From assembly GCF_001949145.1 (NCBI RefSeq), contig NW_019091370.1, positions 1,938,575 to 2,002,574 on the forward strand: a stretch of DNA of 64,000 bases, written 5' to 3'. Numbering within the stretch: the stretch's first letter is position 1; the number at the start of each line of letters is the position of its first letter. Both the position numbers and the translations under genes were made by a program. Positions 53,473-64,000 of the stretch are shown one piece after another. The notes beneath the pieces are model-generated. The model saw only the letters and a list, made by a program, of their open reading frames with translations, did not search any database and was not told the DNA's origin. The DNA comes from Acanthaster planci (lineage: Eukaryota > Echinodermata > Asteroidea > Valvatida > Acanthasteridae).

Positions 53473-56400
53473 CACTTCCGAACCGGATAGGCTTGAATGC
53501 TGTTTGGCCACCAACAACTCTAAGGCATTCTGGGCTGGGAACCTTACTGATTTCTCATAAATCCTCCACTGCAGGAAACCAATGACACATATTTCATACA
53601 TCAACTCTAAAGGGAGCAACATTGCCCACCTAGGCAATATTGCTCAGCCTCCTTCAATCTTGCCGAAATGCAAATCTACAAGGAGTTTGGCTGTGATTGG
53701 CATTAGATTTATGTCTACCTCACTCTGTATTTTCCCACAAACCACATTATGATCTGCTGAATTTCTTCAGTTGTTTGCAAGAAGAAACAAAAACACCAAA
53801 AAAAAAAACATGCTGGGAACATCTTTAAGTCTCGACAGTACAATTAACCAATAAGGTGCATTGAACTAAGAGCAGTGTATCCTACATACATGTGATTGTC
53901 TTTACTACGGTACGAGCATACAAAACTATGCAAACCTGGTCGAGGTAGAACGTTCATGGGGACTTTTTAATAATGTGACAGCTCCAGTGGCAAATACACT
54001 GTGCCCTTGTTCACCAAAGGGTTGGAATTTGCAAATAAAACCAGTCGACATCCTTTGCATTGAAGATGTCCTCAGCAATGTCATTGCAAGATTTACAGGG
54101 TGAGAATGAATTTTAAGATAGGTTCAAGCGTCTTGGAGGAAACTTGCAGAGAATTTTGTACAAAGAAACAAAAGAAAAGAGAAGAAATGGAAGGATATGC
54201 CGATACAAACACAATGGATGACTGTGCTCAACCTGATCACCAACATGGAAAGGTAAATACACGCACATGGAAACCACTGAACATTGGAAAATATAATTAA
54301 AATGAAATAATCCATTACGTAACCACAAGTTACGGCATCTGATACTTAAAACATGTTGGACTGGCAATGGCAGCTTGCTACAGATTGGCGGTATTAATTC
54401 TAATCTCAAATTTTTTCTCTCTCTAAGTGAACCATATTTGAGGTGAAGGATCTACAAAACGTAGGATAATTAACGAATAATACTGTTGTCTGAAGCAAAT
54501 AATACTGAACTCTCTCATGGCAAAATGCCGTCAGGAATCCACATAGACTGTTATTGAAAAACAATTCAGACATTCATTGATGGTTGGTGATAAAGCTCAC
54601 CTGCAAAGTAACTGGGTCACATTGATTTTTAATTTCAGGAGGGCTGATTCGCATCTTTGTGCTTTAAACAAAAGCAAGGCAAATTGATGTATAGTTTATT
54701 TCAAATGCAGTATAAGACTACATTATTGCTGGGATTATTACATTAAAAGTAGGGAACTTATTAAATTAAAGAATCTCATTGCAGGGCAACTATTAAATTG
54801 AATTTAACAGAAAGCCAAGCTTCTAAGTTGGCCTATTAATCACTATAGAGAACTTAACTGATAAAATTAAAAATCCAAAATGCACTTAGGGCTCCAGCGA
54901 TGAGGCACTGTGTGCCAATTCACAATCTTTCTAGAATCATTTCAGATTTTGTATTTTGATGGAAAATCCTCCAAAACCCAAAGGCTGCTTGGGTTGTTTT
55001 TTGTGATAGTTTTTCCACCTTCCAACTACAGTTTGTTACAAAAATACACAACCATCTCACCTAAAATAGCAATTCAATATCTAAAATAAAGTTTTACAAC
55101 AGGGTGATACTATTTATAGAACTGGATACAAACCTTTTCCATGAAGAAAAAAAGAATCACTTATACTATAGATGCATTTGTACAGCTATTTAAACAAATA
55201 ATTGAAAAATAAGTTGTCTTACTGTCAGGTGTAAGGTGCAAAAATACTTAACAGCTGTAAGACTATAAAATATCCCACTGAAAAAGCTGGAACTAGATTT
55301 CATCTCAAAAAACCTGACAAATACCGTGAAGGAATATCTAGATACAAGTGCAATAATTTTCAGGCGGCTTTATCATTATTTGAAAGCTCTTTCATACATA
55401 ATGTACTAATCACTTCATCATTTCACACACAATTTAAATAAACCATAATCATAATTTTTAAAAAATAACAACAGTAATAGCACCTAATGTACATCGGCAA
55501 ACACCAATAAATAAGGAGACCCTGCTTTACACGAATACCTGTACAGACACCTTGAGTGTGCCCCCCAAAAAAGGAAGGCACGATTTTGTTGCCATGGTAA
55601 CACAGAGTTGCACTGCTAAAGCCCAAACACTTGTAGGGTGCAGAAAAACAGATCCAGGTTTGTGTTGCTTAGTTTTGGCGTTACCAAGGAACTTCTTAAT
55701 TAGATACCACCAATTTGTGCGGTGCTGCTGAGATCAAACAGATTTCTCCCTCCTGTTCACTATTTACTGACAAACATTCTAAAATTTGCGGTCCGCGTCG
55801 TAATGAACACCGTTCTGTTACCACAGCACAAATTGCAGTTCGGTCACCAGATGGCAAATGCTTGGCCATTACCAATGCAAGCAGACTGCTCAATAATGCA
55901 GAATACTGTGTCAAGCATTTTCTGAAAAAAAAAATTGCATAAAATCTCTGCACGAAGATATGTTAGCCCTCTAGCAATGACTCTTCACAACCCCGCATAT
56001 TTCACAGAAGAAAAACATAAGACCTGCAAATAGGCATCACCAACCTAACCATAACCAATCGCATGTTATAAGTCACAAGTATTGACGGTAATGTATTTCC
56101 GACTTCAGCAGCTGGCCTATGAGCCATCAAAAAAATCAATCCCTAAGTAGGCCTATACAATTAATCACTTCTTACAAAGTCTTGCAAGTGTTCCACCACA
56201 ATCCATGTCGATGTTGGTTTTGCTGATGACAGATCTTAGCAAATGGGTAATGAGACAGTGCTGTAGACCTCAGCTTTAATAATCTGACTCATTCCTTTAC
56301 GTTCTTGTTTTTGTATCCGTCAAATGGAACCAATGATTTTCATTTCTATCGTGTCTTTTTTCCCTTTCAGAAAAAACAGGTGGAAGTCCACTTAAAAAAA

Positions 56401-57213
56401 ATAAAAACATTTGTGTAAACAGTCTACTTCCTACTTCATCTTGTATTTCACAAAGTGGATGTACATTGAGAAACGGTAAAACAGGGTTTTCTGCAAAACA
56501 ATTTCCTGGACAAATTCAACTCACAAAAAACCTCATACTCGTGCTGAATACTAGCAAATGACAAGCTGTATGGGGAATCTGTTCAATGATATTGATTTGT
56601 CTTTGCACTGGGGATGTCAATTTTATAATAGGATATGCCCTAAGAATTTGTTCGATAGACCATGTTTTATCTTTTTTACACACACCACACAAGGTTTCCT
56701 CCAAAGCGAACAAAAAAAAATTTCATTTCAAAAGGGGAACTCTTGTAAGTTCTGCTCTGTTTCCAAATGAAATGGAAAAAAACAGTCATTGATCCTTCAC
56801 AAGCAAGATAAATTCAAACATAACACAAGTATTGTTTATGAAGTATTGTGCATACACTGCTCACTAATGTTATACGTAAGTACAATTTTCTGTACTAGAA
56901 CATATTCTCAAGAAATTCACATGACAATGGTGCCTCAAGGTACTTTCCAACATTTGAAGTTTGTATCCTGGAGAGGGCGCTAAACTGGTTGCCAATCAAC
57001 GCATCTTTTGAATGCACGTCTTGAATCACATCAGCTGGTGAAAAACAATTATTCACATGCATGAAAGTTTTCACTGGTTGCATAATCGTTCGGAATTCAA
57101 GACTCAGCAACCCTTCAAGCCAAACAGAACTGGGCAATGCCAATCATTCCGGGATATCATCAACTGCCATTTTGTGTAGTTCAATGACAGTTCTGACATC
57201 AAAATGTCAATTT

Positions 57214-57219
57214 TTTATT
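57214..57219 (-). terminator. Candidate polyadenylation signal of the ADAMTS-like gene
   Basis: AATAAA on the minus strand about 290 bases after the stop codon at 57510-57512. Confidence 0.35.
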
Positions 57220-57509
57220 CTTCAGAGATTGTGTGACAAATGCTCCTGCGTGGTAACGCGTCAGAATCATGCTGGCTGACTACGCTTCTGTTGAGCAGAA
57301 GGAATTTGCCGCAAACATCTCAGGGAAGAGGTGGGGGGGGTCGCAGTGAATATGGACTGGAGGATTTCGTGACTTGTTGACAAACACTTGCAGCATATTG
57401 ATAATCACCACCTTCCTGTCACAGTCAACTGCATATTTTTTTTCTGTCGGTACTGGTCCAAAGAGGAGGCCTCCTGGCACTGTCAATAACTGAGACTGTC
57501 GTCCAGTCA

Positions 57510-57616
57510 TCAGGCACTGTGCTTACAGGAATAACAGCATTTGGGCCCGTAGAAGTTGTGTTCGCACATGCCGTGTTGGGGTACGAGGTAGCACCAGTTG
57601 TAATTGTCCACGCAGG
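57510..57616 (-). CDS. ADAMTS-like last exon: PLAC domain
   Basis: Acceptor CTGCCAG| (57617-57618 on the plus strand as CT). 107 nt in phase 1, 34 codons and TGA. Six cysteines in PLAC spacing: C, C after six residues, C after eight, then CC and C near the end. The upstream repeat-encoded open frame (TGLVTGL) is intron. Confidence 0.92.
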
Positions 57617-60600
57617 CTGGCAGAATGGAATTTAGGAACAAATAATATGTGTTACTCGAAGTCATAAACTGGCACGCATTGGATGAATACATCCATTTCA
57701 ACAGTGTTGTATTCGAGTCGATCATGAGTCCGTTTACAAGTCCAGTCACAAGTCCAGTCACAAGGCCAGTCACAAGGCCAGTCATAAGGCCAGTCATAAG
57801 TGACAGGGTGAGCAATGACAAAAGAATGCTTTTGGTCACAGCTCATTTGAATAGCTTGTGAATCGGCTTAAGACTGAATGACTTGTGATGGACTTGCAGG
57901 GACTTGTGATGGACTTGAATACAACACTGCATTTCAACAATCATCTCTGGCAATATTGACTGTATTCCTGTGATGGTTTTCGTTTAGGTATGATGCTTTC
58001 CAGAATCTCTCTCCAAAGTTCAGACAGGCTTAGTACTGAACTGTTTCAATTCTGCCTTGATGGCCTCAACTTGAGACGTTTCTGATCAAATGAGGATTAG
58101 AAGTTTGTGAGAGCAACTGTTGAGGAAATTGGGTTTTAAGTATCCATCTCAACTTGAGGAAGACACCACTACCAGGTTGGTGAGAAATGTGTCACTTGAG
58201 TACCCAGCACATGCACGGAGCGTACAGAGACCATACCTTCAAAATGGACACACTTTATCCCACACCAAATATGCATTGACCTGTGTGTACAAAGTGAACT
58301 CCCACCAAGAGATCATCATTGCTATTCAAAAGCACACCAGTTCTTGTACCTGCATTGAACAGAAAATTACTGAAGGAAATATAACAAATTACCAGCTTGG
58401 GCACACGGCTCTGGGTTACACGTCTCAGTCTCGCTTGGTTTGTTCCTGCCGTTGCAGTTTGATGCCGCAGTACGTCGCCTTGTGGTATAGCAGTGTACCC
58501 TGCGGGTCCTCGTACCTCCTCCACATGTCTTGGTGCACTGAAACGCATGCACACACAAAAACTCTCAATTGATTTCTTCAAGAGGAGAACCAAAACAGCA
58601 ACAAAAAAAAACACCTCAGCACTCGATACATGCATGCGGCTTGGAATCTAGCCAATTCCACCATCCCTGTAGTGGGTTTAGATTGGGTTTCAACATACTT
58701 GTTTGGCTTTACCAAAGAGGACAGATGTACACAGGAAAAAAATCTTTTTTCTATCCGTGCTGACCAGTCTTTTGTTCAATGTTGTCTTCTGTTGTAAATG
58801 CCTGTACCCCATTTTAAGATCTATTGCCTGATCTACAGGTCTATTGCTTGGTCTAAGGGTCCATTGCTTGGTCTACGGGTCCATTGCCTGGTCTACGGGT
58901 CCATTGCTTGGTCTACGGGTCTATTGCTTGGTCTACGGGTCCATTGCCTGGTCTACGGGTCCATTGCCTGGTCTACGGGTCCATTTCTTGGTCTACGAGT
59001 CTACTGCTTGGTGTACAGGTTTATTGCTTGGTCTACAGGTCTATTGCTTGGTCTATGGGTCAATTGCCTGGTCTACGGGTCTATTGCTTGGTCTACGGGT
59101 CTATTGCTTGGTCTACGGGTCCATTGCTTGGTCTACAGGTCAACTGCTATTGCTCAGTCTATGTATATAGCAGGAAAATAGGAAGAATCAGGCCTTATCC
59201 TCTGTGGTATTGTTTTACACAGAACTGTGAGCGAGCACTCGACACACAGGCTGCATTTGAGCATGTAACCCAAGTATATTCCTGAGTGCATGAAGGGAAA
59301 GAATTCGACCTTTGCGCAAATGAGAGAGCATGTGCTTGTGATCAGACCGGGAGGATACCCTTGATTATTTCAGGATGGTAGAAAGGTAGACACTGACCGC
59401 TCATGTGATATGCCCCCCCCCATCTTCCTTTGATTTAGAGTATCAACAATAATGTGTGACCACAGCCACAGTGTCTATTCACGCATCTGTGGATATTTTA
59501 TAAGTTAACCGTAATCAGCCATCATGCTCAAAGTGAAGTGTCGGTCATTCTCAGATTCTTCATTCGGGAGATGGGCTACATCAATATAACTTGGCTAAGG
59601 ATGACATCAATGCCTACTGAAGCCATTAATTAGCAGTCACAGTCACTTTCTATAGATATGTACACTAGAGCCAGCCGCAGCCATCTGAGGCTGCCTACTG
59701 AGACCAACTTGAGCAGGCAGTCCACCCACCTCCGACCAGGCCATAGCCCGCCACTCAGCTGACCTCTGCGCGCCCTGGGACTGGCACACCCCCCTGTGGC
59801 AAGGCTTGGTCGTGGCCAGGTTGGGCCGCTCCAGGCTGGCACACTCGCTGTCCTCTAGCTCCCGGTACTGACCCTGTCTGTCTAGGTAGCTGCAGCGAAT
59901 CAGGCGGGAGCGCCGTCCCATGCCACAGGTCACCGAACACTGTAACAGATGAAGCCAACAATATAAGCAAGTCAGGTACTGTGCCTGGGCCGTTGCCTTG
60001 TTGAGGGGACAACTCCTTTTGTTAGGAAAAGTCGAGACTGAGTTGGGAAAACAATTAGTCCCCAAGACATTTTGGTCCCCACAACATCTTCATTTTAACA
60101 CATTCCCCACAACTACAGAAAAAGTATAACTGACTTTTGTTTTTAAAGTTCAACGTAAATAGAAACAGGACAAAACACCTGACGAAGTTTGAACTAAACA
60201 GAGCAACATTGATGTTAATGTTATACCATGGTATTACATAAATACGCTCACGATTTTCACACTCTATTGATTTAGAACTCTTTGTGAAATTTATTTCAGA
60301 AGTTCCTGTATGAACCCAAAAGGGCATATCACTTATGAACCCAAGGCACATAATACTAGCCATAGTGGAGACTCTTTTAAACTTAGCACAGTCAAAATAA
60401 ATGCTATGCCCAAGATAAGGCAATCAACACCACCATTTGCCTAACTGAGGTACGGCAGACACAACAGGAGGGTGCTATTTGGTCTGGGTAAAATCTTTAG
60501 AGTTTTTACTCCAAATTTACCCACTTCAAATAAATCCCTCCTATTGCGTCTGACATGCTTCAAAATTGGTAATATGTGCCTGTCGATAAGAACAAATACA

Positions 60601-63600
60601 TTAAGATGTCCGGTGACGTCCAAAACAATCCTGTCATTCTCAAAATAACTTCTTGCAATGATTACTTCCACTCAGACTTAAGTTTTAACTAAGCGATAAT
60701 ACCATGGTACATGTATGAAAACATATATTCTCTGATGTGGTCCATGTGTTCTGTACACCTCTGAGGACAAGCATCACTCATACTGTTGTCGTGGACACCA
60801 TTAGCCCCTCCCGGTGTCAAAACAGCCATGGGCCACATCGCAGCAGACGGTTATATAACATGTATCTACAATGTTTCGATTTTAATGATCAAAGCCCAAC
60901 TGCAGTAAAGCACTGTCATCAATGATCACACAGAGAAGACACCTGTTAACAAGACACATGAGGATAGTAAGGATGTGTGTCAGTGAGCACAGAACACTTT
61001 CCAAGCCACACAATCATTGCGACTAGGACAACCATCACGACATCTGGTAGCAACATCTACATGTAACACAAAATGATCTGAAATGAATGAACAACTGCCA
61101 ACAATTTCAAGCCAGGCCATGGGGGAGGGGGGGTGTTAGGAGGCATTTCGGGATGTCGATAGAGACACCCAGTCTTGGTGGCAACCTTAAATCTTACATG
61201 GTGAAATGTTACAGTGAGAGTTTAAAGAACTGAACGGGCAAATGGGAATGTGCAAACCCACTAGGTCTCTTTAGACCCAACATTCTACGGCACCTTACCA
61301 TGGTAAACTTTCCACAATTTATGAGGAAGTCTTCAAAAGAAATTACCAATACCCAAGTGCATAAGGACAGAAGCAGTGCTCTTCTAATTCCCAAATCCAA
61401 ATTCCCAAGCACAGCATCACTGCCTGCTAATGAATATAATCATACTGAGTAACTCAAAGAAGAACTGACATTAATGGTAGCATTGTTTTAGGACCTTTCT
61501 GTGTTCAGATTTTGGGGGGTTCATTTCAATTTGGCAAGAAGCAACAGCAGAACATACAATGTGAACATAAAGGGGCTACAGCTGAAAAAAACAAGGAATG
61601 ACTCTATGCAAAGTGTTCACAAAAAGTCTCAACAAAAACAGCAAACATGCTAGGCAAGAAAACCAAACATCAAAACAAGGTGAAGGGTGCACAGTTACTC
61701 TATGGCTGTAAAGATCAGTGGTATGGAGTAAGGCTTGATCATATTTCAAGCGAATGCAGAGTGGATTTGATGTCACCTAACAATAAGGGCAAAATAGTTC
61801 CAACTCTTGTCATTTTTCCCAGCAGGAGTAGGTATCATTACACCATACGTGACAAAAAGTCCAGGGGAACCGACATTCGCATGAAACATGAACCAACCTA
61901 TACAGAAATGCAAGCCAACTGCATGTGACATCGTGCATGTAATTGTGAAAACACACACACAACAAAAGGAGCGAAAGAAAATAATGCAAACCTCGCTCCA
62001 AGCAGATATGTACCACTGCACTTTCCGGGGGCAAGCTTTAAGGTTGCAAGTTTTTCGCAGCGGGGGCTGCTCCCCACCGCACATGGCCACTGGCTTCACT
62101 TTGGGACTCCCACTACTGTCGACGCTCTGACACACCACCGTGCGAGTCATGAAACCGGTGTCGCACGACACCGAGCACTGTGCGTATAATGATAACAACA
62201 GGTGGCAAATCAAAGAGGTAGAGAAGAGCAAGGAACCAAAACAAACTGTATCAGCAGATCTGGGTGTCAGCAAACAGGAAGGTCAACTGAAAGTCAAGTT
62301 GGGGAATTCGAAGTAAAGATGCACGAATCCTCAGGTGTGTCCCAGAGCTCCTAGCCATCTTAAGCATACGGGAGACTCTATTTGTGAGCACCTATGATGT
62401 CTTTGGTTCTATTCACAGTTCCTCCCCATTTTGATGAAAGGACAGGCACGTCAATTAAATGAGAACAACTGTTCAAGACGATCACAAAAGATGTTTCTTC
62501 CATTTTGTGAATGTAAAAGTGCATTTTTCAAGAACTGTCTACAAACAAAAATCTTCACTTGATTCTTTGACAGCTAAACTTTTCCGCCAGTAATTACAAC
62601 AATTTAAAAGTTAACAAGCTCAAAATAATTAGCAAAGATATATGTGACTTGCTCTATAAAAATGGGTAATAAGTCGCCAGATTCAAGTTATGAGTTTTGA
62701 TATGGCTGTAGTGCGCTGCGTTCCGGAGATATATAGACATTTGTATATCCACATTTCCGGATTCAAGAAAAGCACTTTTCAAGAAAAAGATCATTAAGTG
62801 TAACACTTGGAAACACAATGCTATGTAGGAATTCCTACTGAATGATCAATTTTTCATCTTTATCCATCAGTTTTCATGTTTGTAGTCACAAATTCTGAAA
62901 ATATGAATATTAGAGAAGCTGTTCAAGGAAAAATCACGAAATCACATTTTTGAAGAAATTTTGCCCTTTCCAAATAAAACAGGCCTTGCATGTTTTGGCA
63001 TTACACAACTTAAAACCCTTTTTTGCAGAGCCGGTCACCTGTCACTTCATAAAAACAAAAATCTGAGCTGGCCTGATATTCAGCTCTCCTGGACTTCCAT
63101 GTTTTGCCGTACGGAAAGGGCACACATGTTTGCAGCAACGGAAGTGTTAACGATGCTGGTGAAAACTTAAATCTCAGTTGACCTACTTTAATGCCTTTCC
63201 ATGAAGTGAGGATTTGTGTGCATTGAAGACGTAGTCTTGTTTGTGTCCATTCCAGAACATTTTGAATGAAATCACTTCAATTAATACATTAAATTCTTGC
63301 TTGTGGAAGAATGCCAAAAGGGTTATGAATAATGTTTTGAAAGTAAAATGGTGCAAACCAATTTAAACAAATTTGCCCAAAAAATGTATAAAATATTTTG
63401 GACATGCCCATCCTTTCAAGAAAACAGTGATGAGTTCTGACATCAAAATATTCACAACAGCCAAACTGGTACCCTGCTTAATCACTCTGCATGAGGAATA
63501 GTTGGCATCGGTGTACAGATACTATCAAACAGAATTCACTTTTGTGATGGGAGACGAATTCAGAAGGTTCTACGTGCACCTCGTCCTGCCATGTGAAGTA

Positions 63601-63634
63601 CCAGTCTTTACAAGGTTCACAAATACATTCCTGC
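57510..63634 (-). CDS. Secreted ADAMTS/ADAMTSL-type protein, C-terminal part (TSP1 repeats and PLAC)
   Basis: Exons on the minus strand in order: 63580-63634, 61992-62177, 59730-59939, 58393-58537, 57510-57616 (TGA 57510-57512). Phases 0,0,0,1 join to 234 codons. The product has the end of one TSP1 repeat, then three full TSP1 repeats (CSVSCDTGF, CSVTCGMGRRSR, CTKTCGGGTRTRRVHC, each with six cysteines) and a C-terminal PLAC domain (CVDNYNWCYLVPQHGMCEHN, then FYGPKCCYSC). Each TSP1 exon ends just after the WSE that precedes the first cysteine of the next repeat. TSP1 and PLAC together occur in ADAMTS proteases, ADAMTS-like proteins and papilin, which act in extracellular matrix. The PLAC wording recalls ADAMTS16/18 from memory, but without the metalloprotease part, upstream of this window, the paralogue cannot be named. 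Confidence 0.9.
57736..57800. repeat. 12-bp tandem repeat in the last ADAMTS-like intron
   Basis: ACAAGTCCAGTC and ACAAGGCCAGTC/ATAAGGCCAGTC units, five and a half copies. Because 12 is a multiple of three the array stays open and fuses in frame with the PLAC exon on the minus strand, giving a misleading longer ORF (57510-57839). Confidence 0.9.
58393..58537 (-). CDS. ADAMTS-like exon: last TSP1 repeat
   Basis: Acceptor GCGTTTCAG|TGC, donor GCTG|GTAATT. Encodes CTKTCGGGTRTRRVHC, SNCNGRNKPSETETCNPEPC and AQA. Phase 0 in, phase 1 out, fitting the PLAC exon. Confidence 0.93.
58817..59160. repeat. 20-bp minisatellite, about 17 copies
   Basis: Unit GTCTACGGGTCCATTGCTTG with variants (TCTATTGC, CCTGG, ACAGG). 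It lies in the ADAMTS-like intron between the exons at 58393 and 59730. With a period of 20 and no stops on the plus strand, three overlapping open frames run through it; none is a gene. Confidence 0.95.
59730..59939 (-). CDS. ADAMTS-like exon: TSP1 repeat
   Basis: Acceptor CTGTTACAG|TGT, donor TCGGAG|GTGGGT; 210 nt, phase 0 to 0. Encodes CSVTCGMGRRSRLIRCSYLD, ECASLERPN, KPCHRGVC and a spacer ending WRAMAWSE, which leads directly into CTKTCGGG of the next exon. Confidence 0.94.
61992..62177 (-). CDS. ADAMTS-like exon: TSP1 repeat
   Basis: Acceptor TACGCACAG|TGC, donor AGCGAG|GTTTGC; 186 nt, phase 0 to 0. Encodes CSVSCDTGFMTRTVVCQSVD, PVAMCGGEQ, KTCNLKACPRK and ends in WYISAWSE. Confidence 0.94.
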
Positions 63635-64000
63635 CTGTAATTAGGAGGGCAGGTAATTACATGCAGAGAAATAAATACAGAAAATGGGACATGTTTGAAA
63701 GTGGTTTCTCCAAGGCAAACACTTGTTGGTCACAATATTGTGGATCATTCACTCCTGGTATTCAGAAAACGCAAACAAGAAAAACAGTCTGAAAGTGTGT
63801 TGTAGTCAAGTCCTTCGTCAAGTGAACTAACGAAATAATACAAGGTAGTGTAGCAGAAATCATGCTTGAAACACAAGACAGTAAAATGGCATTCAACTAC
63901 CTTTAATTATGAAATGGACTCTGTGAGTACAACAAATAAACCTAAAATGCCCAAAGTATTCGCAAAAGGACTCAAACTCCAGTCAAGGTAAGGTTAGCTT
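62178..64000. other. ADAMTS-like introns and window end
   Basis: Apart from the short exon at 63580-63634 nothing coding was recognised. Plus-strand open frames near 62961 and 63502 lie antisense to the ADAMTS-like gene and show no known family. Confidence 0.4.
63580..63634 (-). CDS. ADAMTS-like short exon: end of a TSP1 repeat
   Basis: Acceptor CTAATTACAG|G, donor GACGAG|GTGCAC; 55 nt, one base plus 18 codons reading QECICEPCKDWYFTWQDE. The C..PC and W...W..E pattern and the exit in phase 0 immediately before CSVSC match the other repeat junctions. Short, so less certain than its neighbours. The preceding exon was not found in the 366 bases left in the window. Confidence 0.7.

Larger units (their letters stand above)
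49705..57509. other. Long gene-free interval between RECQL4 and the ADAMTS-like gene
   Basis: No exon recognised on either strand over 7.8 kb; it contains the converging 3' UTRs. Items seen: a common interspersed repeat at 50549-50812 (CAGGGTCTTCGC ... GGAACCCTG; AAAGTCATGG words), a 22-bp triplicate at 52309-52380, a hAT-end-like G-run at 52935-52955, and a CRE palindrome TGACGTCA at 53465. An open frame at 51183-51410 starting MKPIKLKYRYA and containing YSEESLEECMQ faintly recalls the N-terminus of pogo/Tigger-type transposases but is too short to claim. Confidence 0.45.

Noticed and set aside
57617-57839. Signal-peptide-like start MTKSILLSLLTLSL fused to the PLAC domain
   Set aside because: The frame runs through a 12-bp tandem repeat of intron; a proper acceptor at the PLAC boundary joins the TSP1 exon in phase.

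Overview
The window is animal nuclear DNA. Its genes are split by GT-AG introns, and the exons were joined here by matching splice phase and recalled family sequence. Four protein-coding genes can be read. The gene set (SRCR receptor, NUDCD1, mitochondrial mL52, RECQL4, an ADAMTS/ADAMTSL-type protein with PLAC), introns of about 0.15 to 3 kb, many MITEs and SINEs, and frequent TACATGTA and AGGCCTA words suggest an invertebrate deuterostome. I lean towards an ambulacrarian (echinoderm or hemichordate); amphioxus is not excluded. Two runs of N (9261-9606 and 25188-25783) are assembly gaps.

Layout. 1-1.7 kb: decayed LINE on the minus strand. 2-5 kb: no gene seen. 5177-13986 (+): five-exon single-pass receptor with signal peptide, two SRCR domains, one transmembrane helix and a cytoplasmic tail carrying two PPPPSY motifs. 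A third SRCR exon copy in its intron is dead and runs into a 31-bp minisatellite. 14-17 kb: no gene, one palindromic MITE just upstream of the next gene. 17062-26326 (+): complete nine-exon NUDCD1, 604 codons. 27488-29572 (-): complete five-exon MRPL52, 148 codons. 29573-32090: MRPL52/RECQL4 divergent upstream region, filled with nested inverted repeats. 32091-49704 (+): RECQL4, 18 coding exons, with Sld2-like N-terminus, RGG stretch, intact CCHC knuckle, full RecQ helicase motifs, a long basic insertion in the second RecA lobe and the RecQ4 C-terminus. Exon 3 has a reading-frame discontinuity. 49705-57509: no gene recognised. 57510-63634 (-): last five exons of a secreted protein with TSP1 repeats and a C-terminal PLAC domain; its 5' part lies beyond the window.

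The genes do not form a single pathway. NUDCD1 is a co-chaperone-like protein, MRPL52 a mitoribosome part, RECQL4 a replication/repair helicase (with a mitochondrial role in mammals), the first gene a surface receptor and the last an extracellular matrix protein. The arrangement of note is the head-to-head MRPL52/RECQL4 pair. Introns hold most of the repeat content: TTAA-flanked piggyBac-like MITEs, foldback elements, tRNA-like SINEs and several minisatellites. Many long open frames over the minisatellites are artefacts of repeats lacking stop codons.
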